Shown: in pieces, positions 8,611 through 16,985 of the stretch
Layout: each line of letters starts with the position of its first letter
Numbering within the stretch: position 1 is the stretch's first letter
Source: Polaromonas sp047303325
GTDB lineage: Bacteria; Pseudomonadota; Gammaproteobacteria; Burkholderiales; Burkholderiaceae_C
DNA length: 64,000 nucleotides
NCBI RefSeq assembly: GCF_047303325.1
Contig: NZ_JBKBEX010000007.1
Span: forward strand, 119,826 to 183,825
Reading direction: 5' to 3'
Notes under the pieces: generated by a model
The model's input: the letters and a program-made list of their open reading frames with translations, nothing else
What the model was told of the DNA's origin: nothing
The model's database searches: none
Position numbers and translations under genes: made by a program

Positions 8611-9213
8611 TTATTGCGAGCCTGAAGGCCGCGCCGTCACGGCGTCACCCGCATAAAACATCCCGCCCGACCTCACGAAGTTGCCGCCACCCAGGTGGTG
8701 GATGGTCTGCAGCTCGCGGTTGTCCTCACCGAAGCGCCAGTGCCCATTCTGGAATACACGTTCATCGGCGGCCGCGGCCACGACCTCCGCGAAACAGGTG
8801 TCGTAGGCATCCTCGGTGTGCGGCTCGGGGATCAGCCGGCATTCCAGCCAGGCCGCGCAGCCCTCCTCCAGCAAGGGCATGCCCAGGACGGGACCGCTGC
8901 GGGCCTTCAGGCCGTAGTGTGCGAACTTGTCGATGTCGCGCCCGGACTCGCTGCCCACCGCATGCGTCAAGGCGGCCAGGGTGCTGCCCGGTATGCAGAT
9001 GCCGAAACCGCCGCTGACCATGATCAGTTCACGCGTATAGGTCTTCTTGTCGATCACCACAGAGATACGCGGCGGCGTGAACTCCACCGGCATGGACCAG
9101 GCCGCAGCCATCACATTGCGGGCTTTGCCGTGCGCGCTGGTCACCAGCACCGTGGGGCCGTGGTTGATCAGCCGGCTCGCGTGCTGGAGCGCGACCTCCC
9201 TGAAATGGCTCAT
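8611..9213 (-). CDS. Flavin reductase-like (flavoredoxin-type) FMN-binding protein
   Basis: A 200-residue protein starting MSHFREVALQHASRL. The family pattern for flavin reductase-like split-barrel proteins is present: GPTVLVTSAHGKARNVMAAAWSMPVEFTPP near the start, followed by YTRELI and a FGICIPG segment. Such proteins bind FMN and reduce or supply flavin, or act as small oxidoreductases. The ATG at 9213 lies one base after the stop of the VOC gene, indicating translational coupling; a longer open frame to 9345 overlaps that gene and is rejected. A LysR gene diverges upstream and probably controls both. Confidence 0.82.
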   Translation of the reverse strand: MSHFREVALQHASRLINHGPTVLVTSAHGKARNVMAAAWSMPVEFTPPRISVVIDKKTYTRELIMVSGGFGICIPGSTLAALTHAVGSESGRDIDKFAHYGLKARSGPVLGMPLLEEGCAAWLECRLIPEPHTEDAYDTCFAEVVAAAADERVFQNGHWRFGEDNRELQTIHHLGGGNFVRSGGMFYAGDAVTARPSGSQ

Positions 9214-9214
9214 G

Positions 9215-9664
9215 TCACTTGGCAAACAGGTTGTCCAGGCTGGCAAAGGCCTTGAACTCGATGGCGTTGCCGGACGGGTCCAGGAAAAACATGGTGGCCT
9301 GCTCGCCCGGCTCGCCCTTGAAGCGGACATAAGGCTCGATGACAAATTTCGTGCCGGCCGCCTTCAGGCGCGTCGCCAGCGCGTCCCACTCTGGCAGCGA
9401 CAGAATCGCGCCGAAGTGGCGGACCGGAACGTTGTGGCCGTCCACCGCGCTGGTCTGGCGATGGCCGCATTCTTCGGGCGCCAGGTGGGCCACGATCTGG
9501 TGGCCGTAGAAATTGAAGTCCACCCATTCATTGGAGCTCCGGCCTTCGGAGCAGCCCAGCAGTTCACCATAAAACTGGCGCGCCACGGCCAGGTCGTGGA
9601 CGGGGAATGCCAGGTGGAAAGGTGGGAGGGCTTTGGCGGGGGGGGCGGTGTTGTGTGCGGTCAT
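9215..9664 (-). CDS. VOC (glyoxalase/dioxygenase-fold) protein
   Basis: A 149-residue protein with a vicinal-oxygen-chelate layout: PPFHLAFPVHDLAVARQFY at the N-terminus, VDFNFYGHQIVAHL in the first half, and FFLDPSGNAIEFKAF, the typical C-terminal metal-ligand strand. It probably binds a divalent metal through His and Glu residues at these places. The gene is the first of a two-gene unit with the flavin reductase-like gene and diverges from a LysR regulator. The reaction is unknown; members include glyoxalases, dioxygenases and resistance proteins. Confidence 0.85.
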   Translation of the reverse strand: MTAHNTAPPAKALPPFHLAFPVHDLAVARQFYGELLGCSEGRSSNEWVDFNFYGHQIVAHLAPEECGHRQTSAVDGHNVPVRHFGAILSLPEWDALATRLKAAGTKFVIEPYVRFKGEPGEQATMFFLDPSGNAIEFKAFASLDNLFAK

Positions 9665-9714
9665 CGTGAGCCTTGTGAAATCGTGAAAGCCTTACTTTAG
9701 GGCGATTCATGAAG

Positions 9715-9738
9715 TTTGAAAAACGATATATATTCAAA
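9715..9738. promoter_or_regulatory. Inverted repeat in the VOC/LysR divergent promoter
   Basis: TTTGAA (9715-9720) and TTCAAA (9733-9738) are exact reverse complements spaced by 12 AT-rich bases. This is the geometry expected of a LysR-type binding site, between the divergent VOC gene and the LysR gene at 9779. Confidence 0.5.
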
Positions 9739-9778
9739 CTGAGAATCAATAATTTCGATGAATTAAAGCCCTCCCCCC

Positions 9779-10657
9779 ATGATCACCGAGCTCAAAACCC
9801 TGATCGCGGTCGTTCGCTACGGCGGTTTTTCCGCGGCCGGCGAGCAGATCGGGCTCACCCAGTCCGCCGTGAGCAGCCAGATCCAGCGGCTGGAGGAATC
9901 TCTGGGCTTTGCGCTTTTCGACCGCACGCGGCGTTCCGCCGTGCTCAACGAGGCCGGCGCCAGGGTGCTCGCGCGCGCCGAAGACATTGTGGCGCTGTAT
10001 TCAAAGCTGGGCGATGCGGGCGGCGATGAGGAACTCGCCGGCACCTTGCGCATAGGCGCCATTGCCTCGGTGCAGTCTTCGGTGCTGCCGCGCGCGCTGG
10101 CCTCGCTGCGCAAAGACAATCCCAGGCTGCTCGTCAACATTCTTCCCGGCGTGTCCATGAGGCTGATGGACCAGCTCGACAGCGCCGAGATCGACGCGGC
10201 CATCATGATCCGGCCGCCCTTCGGCATCCTGCCCGAGATGAGCTGGCAGCCCCTGATGCGCGAGCCCTTCAAGCTGCTGATCCCCAAAGACAGCAAAGGC
10301 CGGGACTGGCGCAAGCTGCTCGAAACCCAGCCCTTTTTGCGCTATGAGCGCACCTCCTTCGGCGGGCGGCTGGTGACGCGTTTTTTGCGCGACAACAAGC
10401 TCAGCGTGCGGGACGCCATCGAACTCGACGAAATCGCGGGCCTCATGAAGCTGGTCGCCGAGAGCCTTGGGGTCGCGCTGGTGCCCATGGTCGAGGCCTA
10501 CCTGCCCCTGCCGCCAGGCGTGCGCGCCATTGACCTGGGCGACAAGACTTTTTACCGCGAGATCGGCATCCTGCGCAAAGGCCTGGGCTCGCGACAGCCT
10601 GTTGTGCTGGCCCTGCAAAAACACCTGCGGGAGGCGATTGCGCCCTTGCCGGCCTAG
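9779..10657 (+). CDS. LysR-family transcriptional regulator
   Basis: A 292-residue LysR-type regulator. The winged helix-turn-helix occupies residues 1-60 (MITELKTLIAVVRYGGFSAA..., then GLTQSAVSSQIQRLEESLG), and the C-terminal two-lobed effector domain starts near 90 (GTLRIGAIASVQSSVLPRAL). It diverges from the VOC/flavin reductase pair with a 114-bp shared promoter region containing an inverted repeat, so it probably controls that pair. The effector is unknown. Confidence 0.92.
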   Translation: MITELKTLIAVVRYGGFSAAGEQIGLTQSAVSSQIQRLEESLGFALFDRTRRSAVLNEAGARVLARAEDIVALYSKLGDAGGDEELAGTLRIGAIASVQSSVLPRALASLRKDNPRLLVNILPGVSMRLMDQLDSAEIDAAIMIRPPFGILPEMSWQPLMREPFKLLIPKDSKGRDWRKLLETQPFLRYERTSFGGRLVTRFLRDNKLSVRDAIELDEIAGLMKLVAESLGVALVPMVEAYLPLPPGVRAIDLGDKTFYREIGILRKGLGSRQPVVLALQKHLREAIAPLPA

Positions 10658-10679
10658 CCGCCCGTGCGGGGCCCCTGTT

Positions 10680-10871
10680 TCAAGCCTGATCGAAAAGCCG
10701 CCTCAGCACAGGCGCGATGAGAAGCACCGCGTAGCCCGCCAGATGCACCGCCGCAAGCGCGCAGATGCCGAGCGCCAGGCCGAACAGGAGCTCGGTGGTG
10801 CTGGAGGCTTTTTCTTGCTCTTCCCCGGGCGTGGGGGCCTCGATCACGGGGGGATGGATCAAAGTGTTCAT
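10680..10871 (-). CDS. Small membrane protein of unknown function
   Basis: A 63-residue frame starting MNTLIHPPVIEAPTPGEEQ, with an acidic, proline-rich N-terminus followed by one hydrophobic helix at about 29-55 (LLFGLALGICALAAVHLAGYAV within it) and a short basic tail. The composition is coherent for a single-span membrane protein. It ends 22 bp from the convergent LysR gene. No family was recognised, and a spurious frame cannot be excluded. Confidence 0.45.
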   Translation of the reverse strand: MNTLIHPPVIEAPTPGEEQEKASSTTELLFGLALGICALAAVHLAGYAVLLIAPVLRRLFDQA

Positions 10872-10954
10872 GCCGCATCATCCGCAAACAAAATCATTCA
10901 CGAGGTCGGGTGATGCCTTGTCTCAGGCTCGGAGGAAAACCTACAGGGAAACCC

Positions 10955-11161
10955 TCAGTCCTCGAGCATTTCCGGTGTCTCCCTGCCGCGGCGAAAATAG
11001 CGCCTGACCTGCTCGGGATCGCTCCCCACGGCGTACACGGCCGCGCGCAGTTCGTGCTCGGTGCATTGCAATTCAGCGCACCAGGCCTGCACGACCCGTG
11101 GATCAAGCAGGGTGATGCGGTCAATCGCCGCGGCGTTTGGGGGCGCTTGCGAAGCCATCAT
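10955..11161 (-). CDS. DUF3606-type small protein
   Basis: A 68-residue protein whose core, RITLLDPRVVQAWCAELQ then TEHELRAAVYAVGSD, matches the layout of DUF3606 proteins: an aspartate-containing turn, a tryptophan helix, then [ED]xxLRxAVxxVG and an xxVRRYF end. DUF3606 proteins are small, abundant in Burkholderiales and of unknown function. GGGAGAACC precedes the start; the first or second codon may be the true ATG. The gene stands alone. Confidence 0.75.
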   Translation of the reverse strand: MMASQAPPNAAAIDRITLLDPRVVQAWCAELQCTEHELRAAVYAVGSDPEQVRRYFRRGRETPEMLED

Positions 11162-11322
11162 GGTTCTCCCTTCAGGTGGGACATTTCATGCTGCCGGAAT
11201 GCGCCAAGCCTGTTCCCAAGCCTGGATACATCCTGCTACATAACTCTGCTACCTTTTGGGCTATAGCGCATCCCCCAATTGGAGGAGGTGGCTGGAAACG
11301 CGAGCTTACGAATTCAGGAGAT

Positions 11323-12540
11323 TCAGGCCGGGCCAGCCAAGGCGCAGAAGTCCCGGACCGCGGCGCCTGCCTGTTGCAGGGGCGCCTCACCGATCGCATA
11401 GGCGAAGCGCAGGTGATGCGCCAGGCCGAAAGCCGAGCCATGCACCACACCCACGTTCGCTTCCTCGAGCAGCGCGACCGCAACGGCCTCGTCGGAATCG
11501 AGCAGCGCGCCGCCCGCGCTGCGCCTGCCTATCAGGCCGGCACAAGAAACAAATGCATAGAACGCGCCGGCGGGCGTCTCACAGCGCAGCCCCGGGGCCT
11601 GGTTCAACTGCGCGACCAGCAGGTCGCGTCGCCGCTGGAACTGGGCGCGGCTTTGCGCGATGAAATCCTTGGGGCCGTTGAGCGCCGCGACGGCGGCATG
11701 CTGCGAGATCGAGCAGGCGCCCGAGGTCTGCTGCCCCTGCAGCTTTTCCATGGCCTCCAGCAGCCACCGGGGCCCGGTGCCAAAGCCGATGCGCCAGCCC
11801 GTCATCGCGTAGGCCTTGGACACACCGTTCATGGTCAGCGTGCGTTCCCGCAGTGCCGGCACGGCCTGGGCCAGGGTGCAAAACGCCGCGCCGTCGAAGA
11901 TCAGGTGCTCGTAGATGTCGTCGGACAGGATAAGGACGTGCGGGTGCGCCAGCAGCGCGCGACCGAGTGCCTCCAGTTCTTCGCGGCTATAGACCGCACC
12001 CGTGGGATTTGACGGGGAGTTCAGGATCAGCCACTTGGTTCGGGGCGTGATCGCGGCCTCAAGGGCAGCGGGCGTCAGCTTGAAACCGGTTGCCGCGTCG
12101 CAGGCAACGATCACGGATACGCCACCGCAGATCTGGACCATCTCCGGGTAGCTGACCCAGTATGGCGACGGAATGATCACCTCGTCGCCCTCGTTGAGCG
12201 TGGCGGCCAGGGCGTTGTACAGCACCTGCTTGCCGCCCGAGCAGACGATGGTGTCCTGCCACGCTACGTCGAGCCCGTTTTCGCGCTGGTATTTTGCGGC
12301 CACCGCCTCGCGCAAGGCCCGCAAGCCGGCCACCGGCGTGTAGCGCGTATGCCCCGCCCCAATAGCGGCAATGCCCGCTTCGCGCACATGGAGCGGCGTG
12401 TCGAAGTCGGGCTCTCCCGCGGTCAGCGAGATCACCGGGTGGCCGGCGACTTTTCGTAGCGCGGCGCGGTCCATCATGCGATAGGTTGCGGAGGGCTGCG
12501 CGGCGGCCAGTCGGGTGTTCAGTACCTGGGCGCTCGTCAC
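11323..12540 (-). CDS. PLP-dependent class I/II aminotransferase (aspartate aminotransferase family)
   Basis: A 405-residue fold-type I aminotransferase. The landmarks are ISLTAGEPDFDTP near residue 37, GHTRYTPVAGLRALREA near 65, LNSPSNPTGAVYS in the middle, DDIYEHLIF after it, and the pyridoxal-phosphate lysine in NGVSKAYAMTGWRIGF. Its start ATGA overlaps the stop of the RraA-family gene upstream, so it ends a translationally coupled operon of RraA proteins and a Bug receptor. It probably transaminates a 2-oxoacid made or used by those enzymes. The exact substrate is not indicated. Confidence 0.92.
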   Translation of the reverse strand: MTSAQVLNTRLAAAQPSATYRMMDRAALRKVAGHPVISLTAGEPDFDTPLHVREAGIAAIGAGHTRYTPVAGLRALREAVAAKYQRENGLDVAWQDTIVCSGGKQVLYNALAATLNEGDEVIIPSPYWVSYPEMVQICGGVSVIVACDAATGFKLTPAALEAAITPRTKWLILNSPSNPTGAVYSREELEALGRALLAHPHVLILSDDIYEHLIFDGAAFCTLAQAVPALRERTLTMNGVSKAYAMTGWRIGFGTGPRWLLEAMEKLQGQQTSGACSISQHAAVAALNGPKDFIAQSRAQFQRRRDLLVAQLNQAPGLRCETPAGAFYAFVSCAGLIGRRSAGGALLDSDEAVAVALLEEANVGVVHGSAFGLAHHLRFAYAIGEAPLQQAGAAVRDFCALAGPA

Positions 12541-13202
12541 TTCTGCGGCTCCACGGCAATGGCTTCAAATTCCTTGTCGTGCATCACGTCGGCGACGGAG
12601 CGCCCTGCCCTGACTGCGGCCACCATGCCTTCCTGGCGGCGGTTAATCTTTTCCCCCAGGGCCAGCACTTCTTCGATCTTTTCTTGTGGGATAAAGACGG
12701 TGCCGCAACGGTCCGCAATCACGTAGTCGTTTTCATGCACGGTCACGCCGGCCATTTGCATCGGTTTGCCGGCGTCGAGCTGGACCACGCGGTTGCGCGC
12801 GCTGACCATAGTGATGCCTTTGCCGTACACAGGGTAGGAGATGGACTCGCTGCCTTCGATGTCGCGGCTGCAGCCGTCAATGACGGTGCCGCGGATTTTC
12901 TTGGCCGTGGCGGCGTTGGCCAGGATGTCGCCCCAGCAGGAGACGCCCTCGATGCCGCCGGCAATCACCAGCACCCTGTCGTCCGTTGTGATGGCGTCGA
13001 TCACGGGCGAGATCAGGTGGACCGTGGGCTTGGCTTCGGTCTTGGGCCCCAGCAGGACGGTGCTGGCCCGGCCCACGACCTTGGGGCAGTCCCAGAGCGG
13101 CCTCAGCCCATAGGTGGCGCCGGGCAGCCCCAGGAAATCCAGTGCGTCGGAAACGGTGTTGCTGTCCAGCGCCGCGAGGCGCTGCAAAGTCGGCTTGTCC
13201 AT
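12537..13202 (-). CDS. RraA-family protein, possible class II aldolase/decarboxylase (first of three)
   Basis: A 221-residue RraA-fold protein. It has the family opening (LQRLAALDSNTVSDALDFLG), a VLVIAGGIEGVSCWGDILA loop and the metal-site Arg-Asp pair in GTVIDGCSRDIEG. These residues match HMG/CHA aldolases (4-hydroxy-4-methyl-2-oxoglutarate aldolase type), which make pyruvate and can decarboxylate oxaloacetate. The RNase E-inhibitor RraA shares the fold, but its neighbours here are metabolic. The gene overlaps the aminotransferase by four bases. Confidence 0.85.
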   Translation of the reverse strand: MDKPTLQRLAALDSNTVSDALDFLGLPGATYGLRPLWDCPKVVGRASTVLLGPKTEAKPTVHLISPVIDAITTDDRVLVIAGGIEGVSCWGDILANAATAKKIRGTVIDGCSRDIEGSESISYPVYGKGITMVSARNRVVQLDAGKPMQMAGVTVHENDYVIADRCGTVFIPQEKIEEVLALGEKINRRQEGMVAAVRAGRSVADVMHDKEFEAIAVEPQK

Positions 13203-13206
13203 GGTG

Positions 13207-13878
13207 TCAAACGCCTTTCTGGCTCAGGGTGGCATCCACCCAGGCCGATGAGTATGTACCCGCGAGGATCGCGGCGATGGTGGCCTGCTCGTCCCGCACC
13301 TTGGCATGGGCTTTTTCCGCGACCTGCACCGAAAGCGCGACGGGCACTGCGACAATGCCGTCCGAGTCGCCAACAATGATGTCCCCGGGCTGGACCAGCA
13401 TACCGCCCACAGTCACGGGCACATTGATGCTGCCGGGACCGTCCTTGTAAGGGCCGCGCAGGCTGACGCCCCTGGCCCAGCACGGAAAGCCCTGTGCCTC
13501 GAAGGCGTCGACGTCGCGGATCGCGCCGTCCATCACAAAGGCCGCGGCGCCGCGCATGCGCGCCGTCGTCATCATGATCTCGCCCACCAGCGCGCGCGAG
13601 ATGTCCCCCTCCCCGTCCACCACCAGCACATCGCCGGCCCGCAGCATGTCCAGGGCCTTGTGGATCAGCAGGTTGTCGCCGGCCCGCACGCGCACCGTGA
13701 AGGCATTGCCGCAGCAGCTGACCATGGATCGGTTGACGGGCCGCAGCGCGGTGGTGCCGACCAGGCGCCCGCCCATGACGTCGCCGATCACCGAGCTGGG
13801 CAGGCTGCGCAAGGCGTCCAGCGCGGCGGCGTCTTCTTTCACCCGGGGGTGGATCTCGATTCCGTTGAATGCCGTCAT
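13207..13878 (-). CDS. RraA-family protein, possible class II aldolase/decarboxylase (second of three)
   Basis: A 223-residue RraA-fold protein starting MTAFNGIEIHPRVKED, just after the Bug gene. It contains LPSSVIGDVMGGRLVGTTAL, LVVDGEGDISRALVGEIM and the metal-site Arg-Asp in VMDGAIRDVDAFEAQGFP, so the catalytic pair of the HMG/CHA aldolase type is retained. A longer upstream open frame overlaps the Bug gene and is rejected. It lies four bases before the next RraA gene and two bases after the Bug gene, within one operon. Confidence 0.85.
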   Translation of the reverse strand: MTAFNGIEIHPRVKEDAAALDALRSLPSSVIGDVMGGRLVGTTALRPVNRSMVSCCGNAFTVRVRAGDNLLIHKALDMLRAGDVLVVDGEGDISRALVGEIMMTTARMRGAAAFVMDGAIRDVDAFEAQGFPCWARGVSLRGPYKDGPGSINVPVTVGGMLVQPGDIIVGDSDGIVAVPVALSVQVAEKAHAKVRDEQATIAAILAGTYSSAWVDATLSQKGV

Positions 13879-13880
13879 GC

Positions 13881-14858
13881 TCAATCCACCTTCGCGCCGG
13901 AGCGCTTGACCACGGACTCCCACAGGGGCAGCTCCGAGGCGATGAATTTGGCGAAGGCTTCGGGCGTACCCTTGACGTCGGCCGATCCCATTTTGTCCAG
14001 GCTGATGCGCGCTTCCTTCGAGTCGAGCACGGTGTTGAGCGCACTGTTCAGCCGCTTCAGCAGCGCCGCCGGCGTGCCGGCCGGCGCGAACAGGCCGTAC
14101 CAGTTCTCGGTCACGAAGCCGGGCATGCCCTGCTCCTTCATGGTCGGCACATTCGGCAAGCCGGCTGAGCGGGCCGCGCCCGTGGTGGCGAGGGCGCGTA
14201 TGCGGCCCGACGCGAGCTGCGGCACGATCACGCTCATGGCTTCGAAAGACATTTCCACCTGCCCCGCTACCACATCCTGGATCGCCGGCCCCGAGCCTTT
14301 GTAGGGGATGTGGGCCAGGGATATCTTTTGCTCCAGCTTGAGCAGCTCGCCCATCAAATGCTGCGGGCTGCCGCTGCCGGCCGATGCGTAGCTGAGTTTG
14401 CCCGGGTTCTTTTTGGCAAGTTCCACCAACTGGGCGAGGCTGGTGGCCGGCACGCCGGCGCTGACATACAGCACCAGGGGCACGGAGGCGACCTGGCCGA
14501 TCGGCGCGAGTCCCTTCACCGGGTCCACGCGCAGCTTGTACAGGTTCCGGTTGATCACGATGCCGGTATTGCTGCCCAGCAAAAGCGTGCATCCGTCCGG
14601 CGCGGCGGTGGCCACAAATTCAATGCCGATATTGCTGCTGGCGCCCGCCTTGTTCTCGACGATCACGGGAGTCCCGAGTTCCTTCATCAGGCCGGGCTGG
14701 ATCAGCCGCGCCAGCAGGTCGGTGGTGCCGCCCGGGGGATAGGGCGACACGAGCTTCACCGCAGGGCAAGGGTAAGCGGCTTGTGCACAGGCCGCGCCCG
14801 ATGCGATGGCAAGAACGGTGGAAGTGGCAAGCGTGGAAAGAATACGAACGGGATTCAT
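13881..14858 (-). CDS. Bug/TctC family periplasmic substrate-binding protein
   Basis: A 325-residue exported protein with a signal peptide to about residue 26 (ASGAACAQA). VKLVSPYPPGGTTDLLARL, VIVENKAGASSNIG and APDGCTLLLGS are the Bug family landmarks. GGAGACAAACAAC precedes the ATG, the same ribosome site as the other Bug genes here. It sits inside the operon of three RraA-family genes and an aminotransferase, so its ligand is probably the pathway's carboxylate substrate. Membrane TctA/TctB partners are absent from the window. Confidence 0.92.
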   Translation of the reverse strand: MNPVRILSTLATSTVLAIASGAACAQAAYPCPAVKLVSPYPPGGTTDLLARLIQPGLMKELGTPVIVENKAGASSNIGIEFVATAAPDGCTLLLGSNTGIVINRNLYKLRVDPVKGLAPIGQVASVPLVLYVSAGVPATSLAQLVELAKKNPGKLSYASAGSGSPQHLMGELLKLEQKISLAHIPYKGSGPAIQDVVAGQVEMSFEAMSVIVPQLASGRIRALATTGAARSAGLPNVPTMKEQGMPGFVTENWYGLFAPAGTPAALLKRLNSALNTVLDSKEARISLDKMGSADVKGTPEAFAKFIASELPLWESVVKRSGAKVD

Positions 14859-14884
14859 GTTGTTTGTCTCCGGGAAATAGGGAT

Positions 14885-15583
14885 TCAGGCCGCCAGCGGC
14901 GAATCGGCCGCGCGCTGCAACGTGTGGTACTTGAACTGCTTGCGGGCCTCGGCCAGCGGCGTGCCGGCCAGGGCTGCGGCGAGGATCTGTTCCTCAATCA
15001 CCCGGGTTTCCAGCGCCTTGGCCAGCACGTCCTGCAGGCGGGCTCGCGGCACCACCACAATGCCGTCCGCATCCCCGACGACCAGGTCGCCCGGGCAGAC
15101 CCGCACGTCGCCCAGCGTCACCGGCTGCTCATAGGCCTCGACCTGCACGCGGTCCTTGCCGGTGCGCATGAAACGGCCGTGGGCGTACAGCGGGTAGCCC
15201 ACTTCATCGGCCTCCGCCGTGTCGCGGCAGACGCCGTGGATGACCGTGCCGGCCAGGCCCTTGTGCGCGGCCAGCCGGCTCAGGATGCCGCCCCACACCG
15301 TGCAGTCCAGGCGGCCGCCGTTGTCGAGGACGGCGACGGTGCCGGGCTTGAGCGTGTCGATAAAGTCGCCCACGGTTCCGGGCGAGGAGCGGTCTATGGG
15401 CGCGAAGCGCACGGTGAAGGCGAAGCCGAACAGCTTGGCCGGGCCGGCCACAGGGCGTATGCCCAAAGCGCTGCCGGGCAGCTTCAGCGCGTCCAGCGCA
15501 TCGGAAATTTCGGCGGTGGACAGGGCTTTGGCCTGCTGGAACCAGGCAGCCTGGCTGATGTCTTGGGAGGTGTCGTTGCTCAT
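14885..15583 (-). CDS. RraA-family protein, possible class II aldolase/decarboxylase (third of three)
   Basis: A 232-residue protein if it starts at MSNDTSQDISQ; an in-frame ATG at 15619 would add 12 residues. It carries LSTAEISDALDAL, a VLDNGGRLDCTVWGGILSRL loop and the metal-site Arg-Asp in GTVIHGVCRDTAEAD, the HMG/CHA-aldolase signature. It is the first gene of the minus-strand operon and diverges from a LysR gene. The three RraA copies in this operon differ throughout, so they are old paralogues rather than recent duplications. Confidence 0.85.
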   Translation of the reverse strand: MSNDTSQDISQAAWFQQAKALSTAEISDALDALKLPGSALGIRPVAGPAKLFGFAFTVRFAPIDRSSPGTVGDFIDTLKPGTVAVLDNGGRLDCTVWGGILSRLAAHKGLAGTVIHGVCRDTAEADEVGYPLYAHGRFMRTGKDRVQVEAYEQPVTLGDVRVCPGDLVVGDADGIVVVPRARLQDVLAKALETRVIEEQILAAALAGTPLAEARKQFKYHTLQRAADSPLAA

Positions 15584-15626
15584 GGATCGCATCATCAAGC
15601 AGTGAATATCTGAATGCAATCGCCGA

Positions 15627-15648
15627 TTTTTGAATTAATATTCAAAAA
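15627..15648. promoter_or_regulatory. Perfect 9-bp inverted repeat in the RraA/LysR divergent promoter
   Basis: TTTTTGAAT (15627-15635) and ATTCAAAAA (15640-15648) are exact reverse complements separated by four bases. The site ends two bases before the LysR ATG at 15651 and lies in the shared promoter of the RraA operon. It is a likely LysR autoregulatory or operon-control site. Confidence 0.55.
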
Positions 15649-15650
15649 TA

Positions 15651-16550
15651 ATGAACTTAAAGCAAATCAGATACTTTTGCGAAACCGTGGACGCCGGAAA
15701 TGCCCGTGCCGCGGCCGAAAAACTGTTCGTCGCGCCGACGGCCATCAGCATGCAGATCAGCCAGCTGGAGGCCTTGCTGGGTGGCGCCCTGTTTGACAGG
15801 GCAACCCGGCCCATGGGCCTGACGCCGCTGGGCCAGTTTGTTTACTCCAAGGGCACGGAGCTGCTGTCGGCCAGCGGCCGGCTGGAAGTCGAGGCCAAAG
15901 GCATGGCTGCGGGCAAGCTAGGCTGGTTGGGCATAGGTTTTACGCGCTCCACGATTTTTTCCATCCTGCCCGAGGCCGTGCGCGCCATGCAGTCGGCCTT
16001 GCCCGACGTGCGCATCGACCTGGAGGAAATCCTTACCGAGGAACAACCGGCCGCCTTGCGCAGCGGCGCCATCCACCTGGCCATCGCGCGCACCCTGGGC
16101 GCGTTCACGCGCGAACCCGACCTGCACTACACCGAACTCTTCGATGACCCGCTGGTCGTCGCCCTTCCCGCGCAGCATCCGCTGGCGGCGCAGGCCAGCC
16201 TGCGGGCCGCGGAGCTGAACGCCCTGCCCTATGTGAGCTACCCCAAGGTGGCCAATGCGCACTTTTCCCGGCAGGTGCTGAACATCCTCGAGCAGGCCGG
16301 CGCCAAGGTCCAGGTCGGCCATGAGGCCAAAGAAATCAACACGGCGCTGGGACTGGTGGCCGCGGGCGTGGGCGCGACGGTGGTGGGCCGCAGTGTCGCC
16401 ACGAACAACCGCGGCGACATCCGCTTTGTGCCGATTGCCGACCTGTCCGTCGGCAGCAAGGTTCTCGCGGTCCGCAAAGCCGGCCCCGCAAGCGCACTGG
16501 TAGAGGCCTTTCTGGACAAGCTGCGCGAGCAGGTGCCAGGCCGCGACTAA
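15651..16550 (+). CDS. LysR-family transcriptional regulator
   Basis: A 299-residue LysR regulator with its helix-turn-helix in residues 1-60 (MNLKQIRYFCETVDAGN, then KLFVAPTAISMQISQLEALLG). The effector domain starts near 90. It diverges from the operon of RraA-family proteins, Bug receptor and aminotransferase, and probably controls it. A 9-bp inverted repeat lies directly in front of its start codon. It overlaps the convergent DUF1801 gene by four bases at the 3' end. Confidence 0.92.
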   Translation: MNLKQIRYFCETVDAGNARAAAEKLFVAPTAISMQISQLEALLGGALFDRATRPMGLTPLGQFVYSKGTELLSASGRLEVEAKGMAAGKLGWLGIGFTRSTIFSILPEAVRAMQSALPDVRIDLEEILTEEQPAALRSGAIHLAIARTLGAFTREPDLHYTELFDDPLVVALPAQHPLAAQASLRAAELNALPYVSYPKVANAHFSRQVLNILEQAGAKVQVGHEAKEINTALGLVAAGVGATVVGRSVATNNRGDIRFVPIADLSVGSKVLAVRKAGPASALVEAFLDKLREQVPGRD

Positions 16551-16951
16551 GGCTTGCTGTTCAGCGCCGCAGCGGCGCGCACCAGCGCCTTCAAGGCCTT
16601 TTCGTCGATCTTGTCGCCCTCGTGGATATCGATGGCGCGCCGGGTGTTGCCTTCGAGGCTGGAATTGAACAGGCCTGACGGGTCCTCGAGCTTCGCACCC
16701 TTGGCGAAGGTCATCTTCACGGCGCTCTTGTAGGTCTCGCCGGTGCAGATGATGCCGCCGTGCGACCACACCGGCACTCCGCGCCACTTGAGCTCCTCGA
16801 CCACGTTCGGAACCGCTTGCTGGATGATCTTGCGGATGCGGGCCAGCGTTTCGCCGCGCCAGTCATTGAGCTCACGAATCTTCAGGTCGATCTGGGCGGA
16901 GGCGGAAGCGCCCTCACTGGCTTTCGCGTCGCTGTTCGTTGCTTTTTTCAT
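16547..16951 (-). CDS. DUF1801 (YdhG-like) protein
   Basis: A 134-residue protein starting MKKATNSDAK, with a low-complexity N-terminus followed by a DUF1801 core: IRKIIQQAVPNVVEELKWRGVPVWSH, then KMTFAKGAKLEDPSGLF and a C-terminal helix. DUF1801 proteins have a small YdhG-like fold; their role is not established, and some relate to iron or stress. The neighbouring gene is a second DUF1801 protein, and an AHSA1 and an ArsR gene follow upstream, an arrangement common in soil bacteria. A longer upstream frame to 17047 overlaps that neighbour and is rejected. Confidence 0.8.
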   Translation of the reverse strand: MKKATNSDAKASEGASASAQIDLKIRELNDWRGETLARIRKIIQQAVPNVVEELKWRGVPVWSHGGIICTGETYKSAVKMTFAKGAKLEDPSGLFNSSLEGNTRRAIDIHEGDKIDEKALKALVRAAAALNSKP

Positions 16952-16985
16952 GGTGGATGCTGCTTTCTCTTGAGGTTTTAGCCGC

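Noticed and set aside
13103..14592. Long minus-strand frames that would merge the Bug and RraA genes
   Set aside because: The Bug and RraA proteins are encoded in other frames with their own starts and ribosome sites; these frames extend only through lack of stops.
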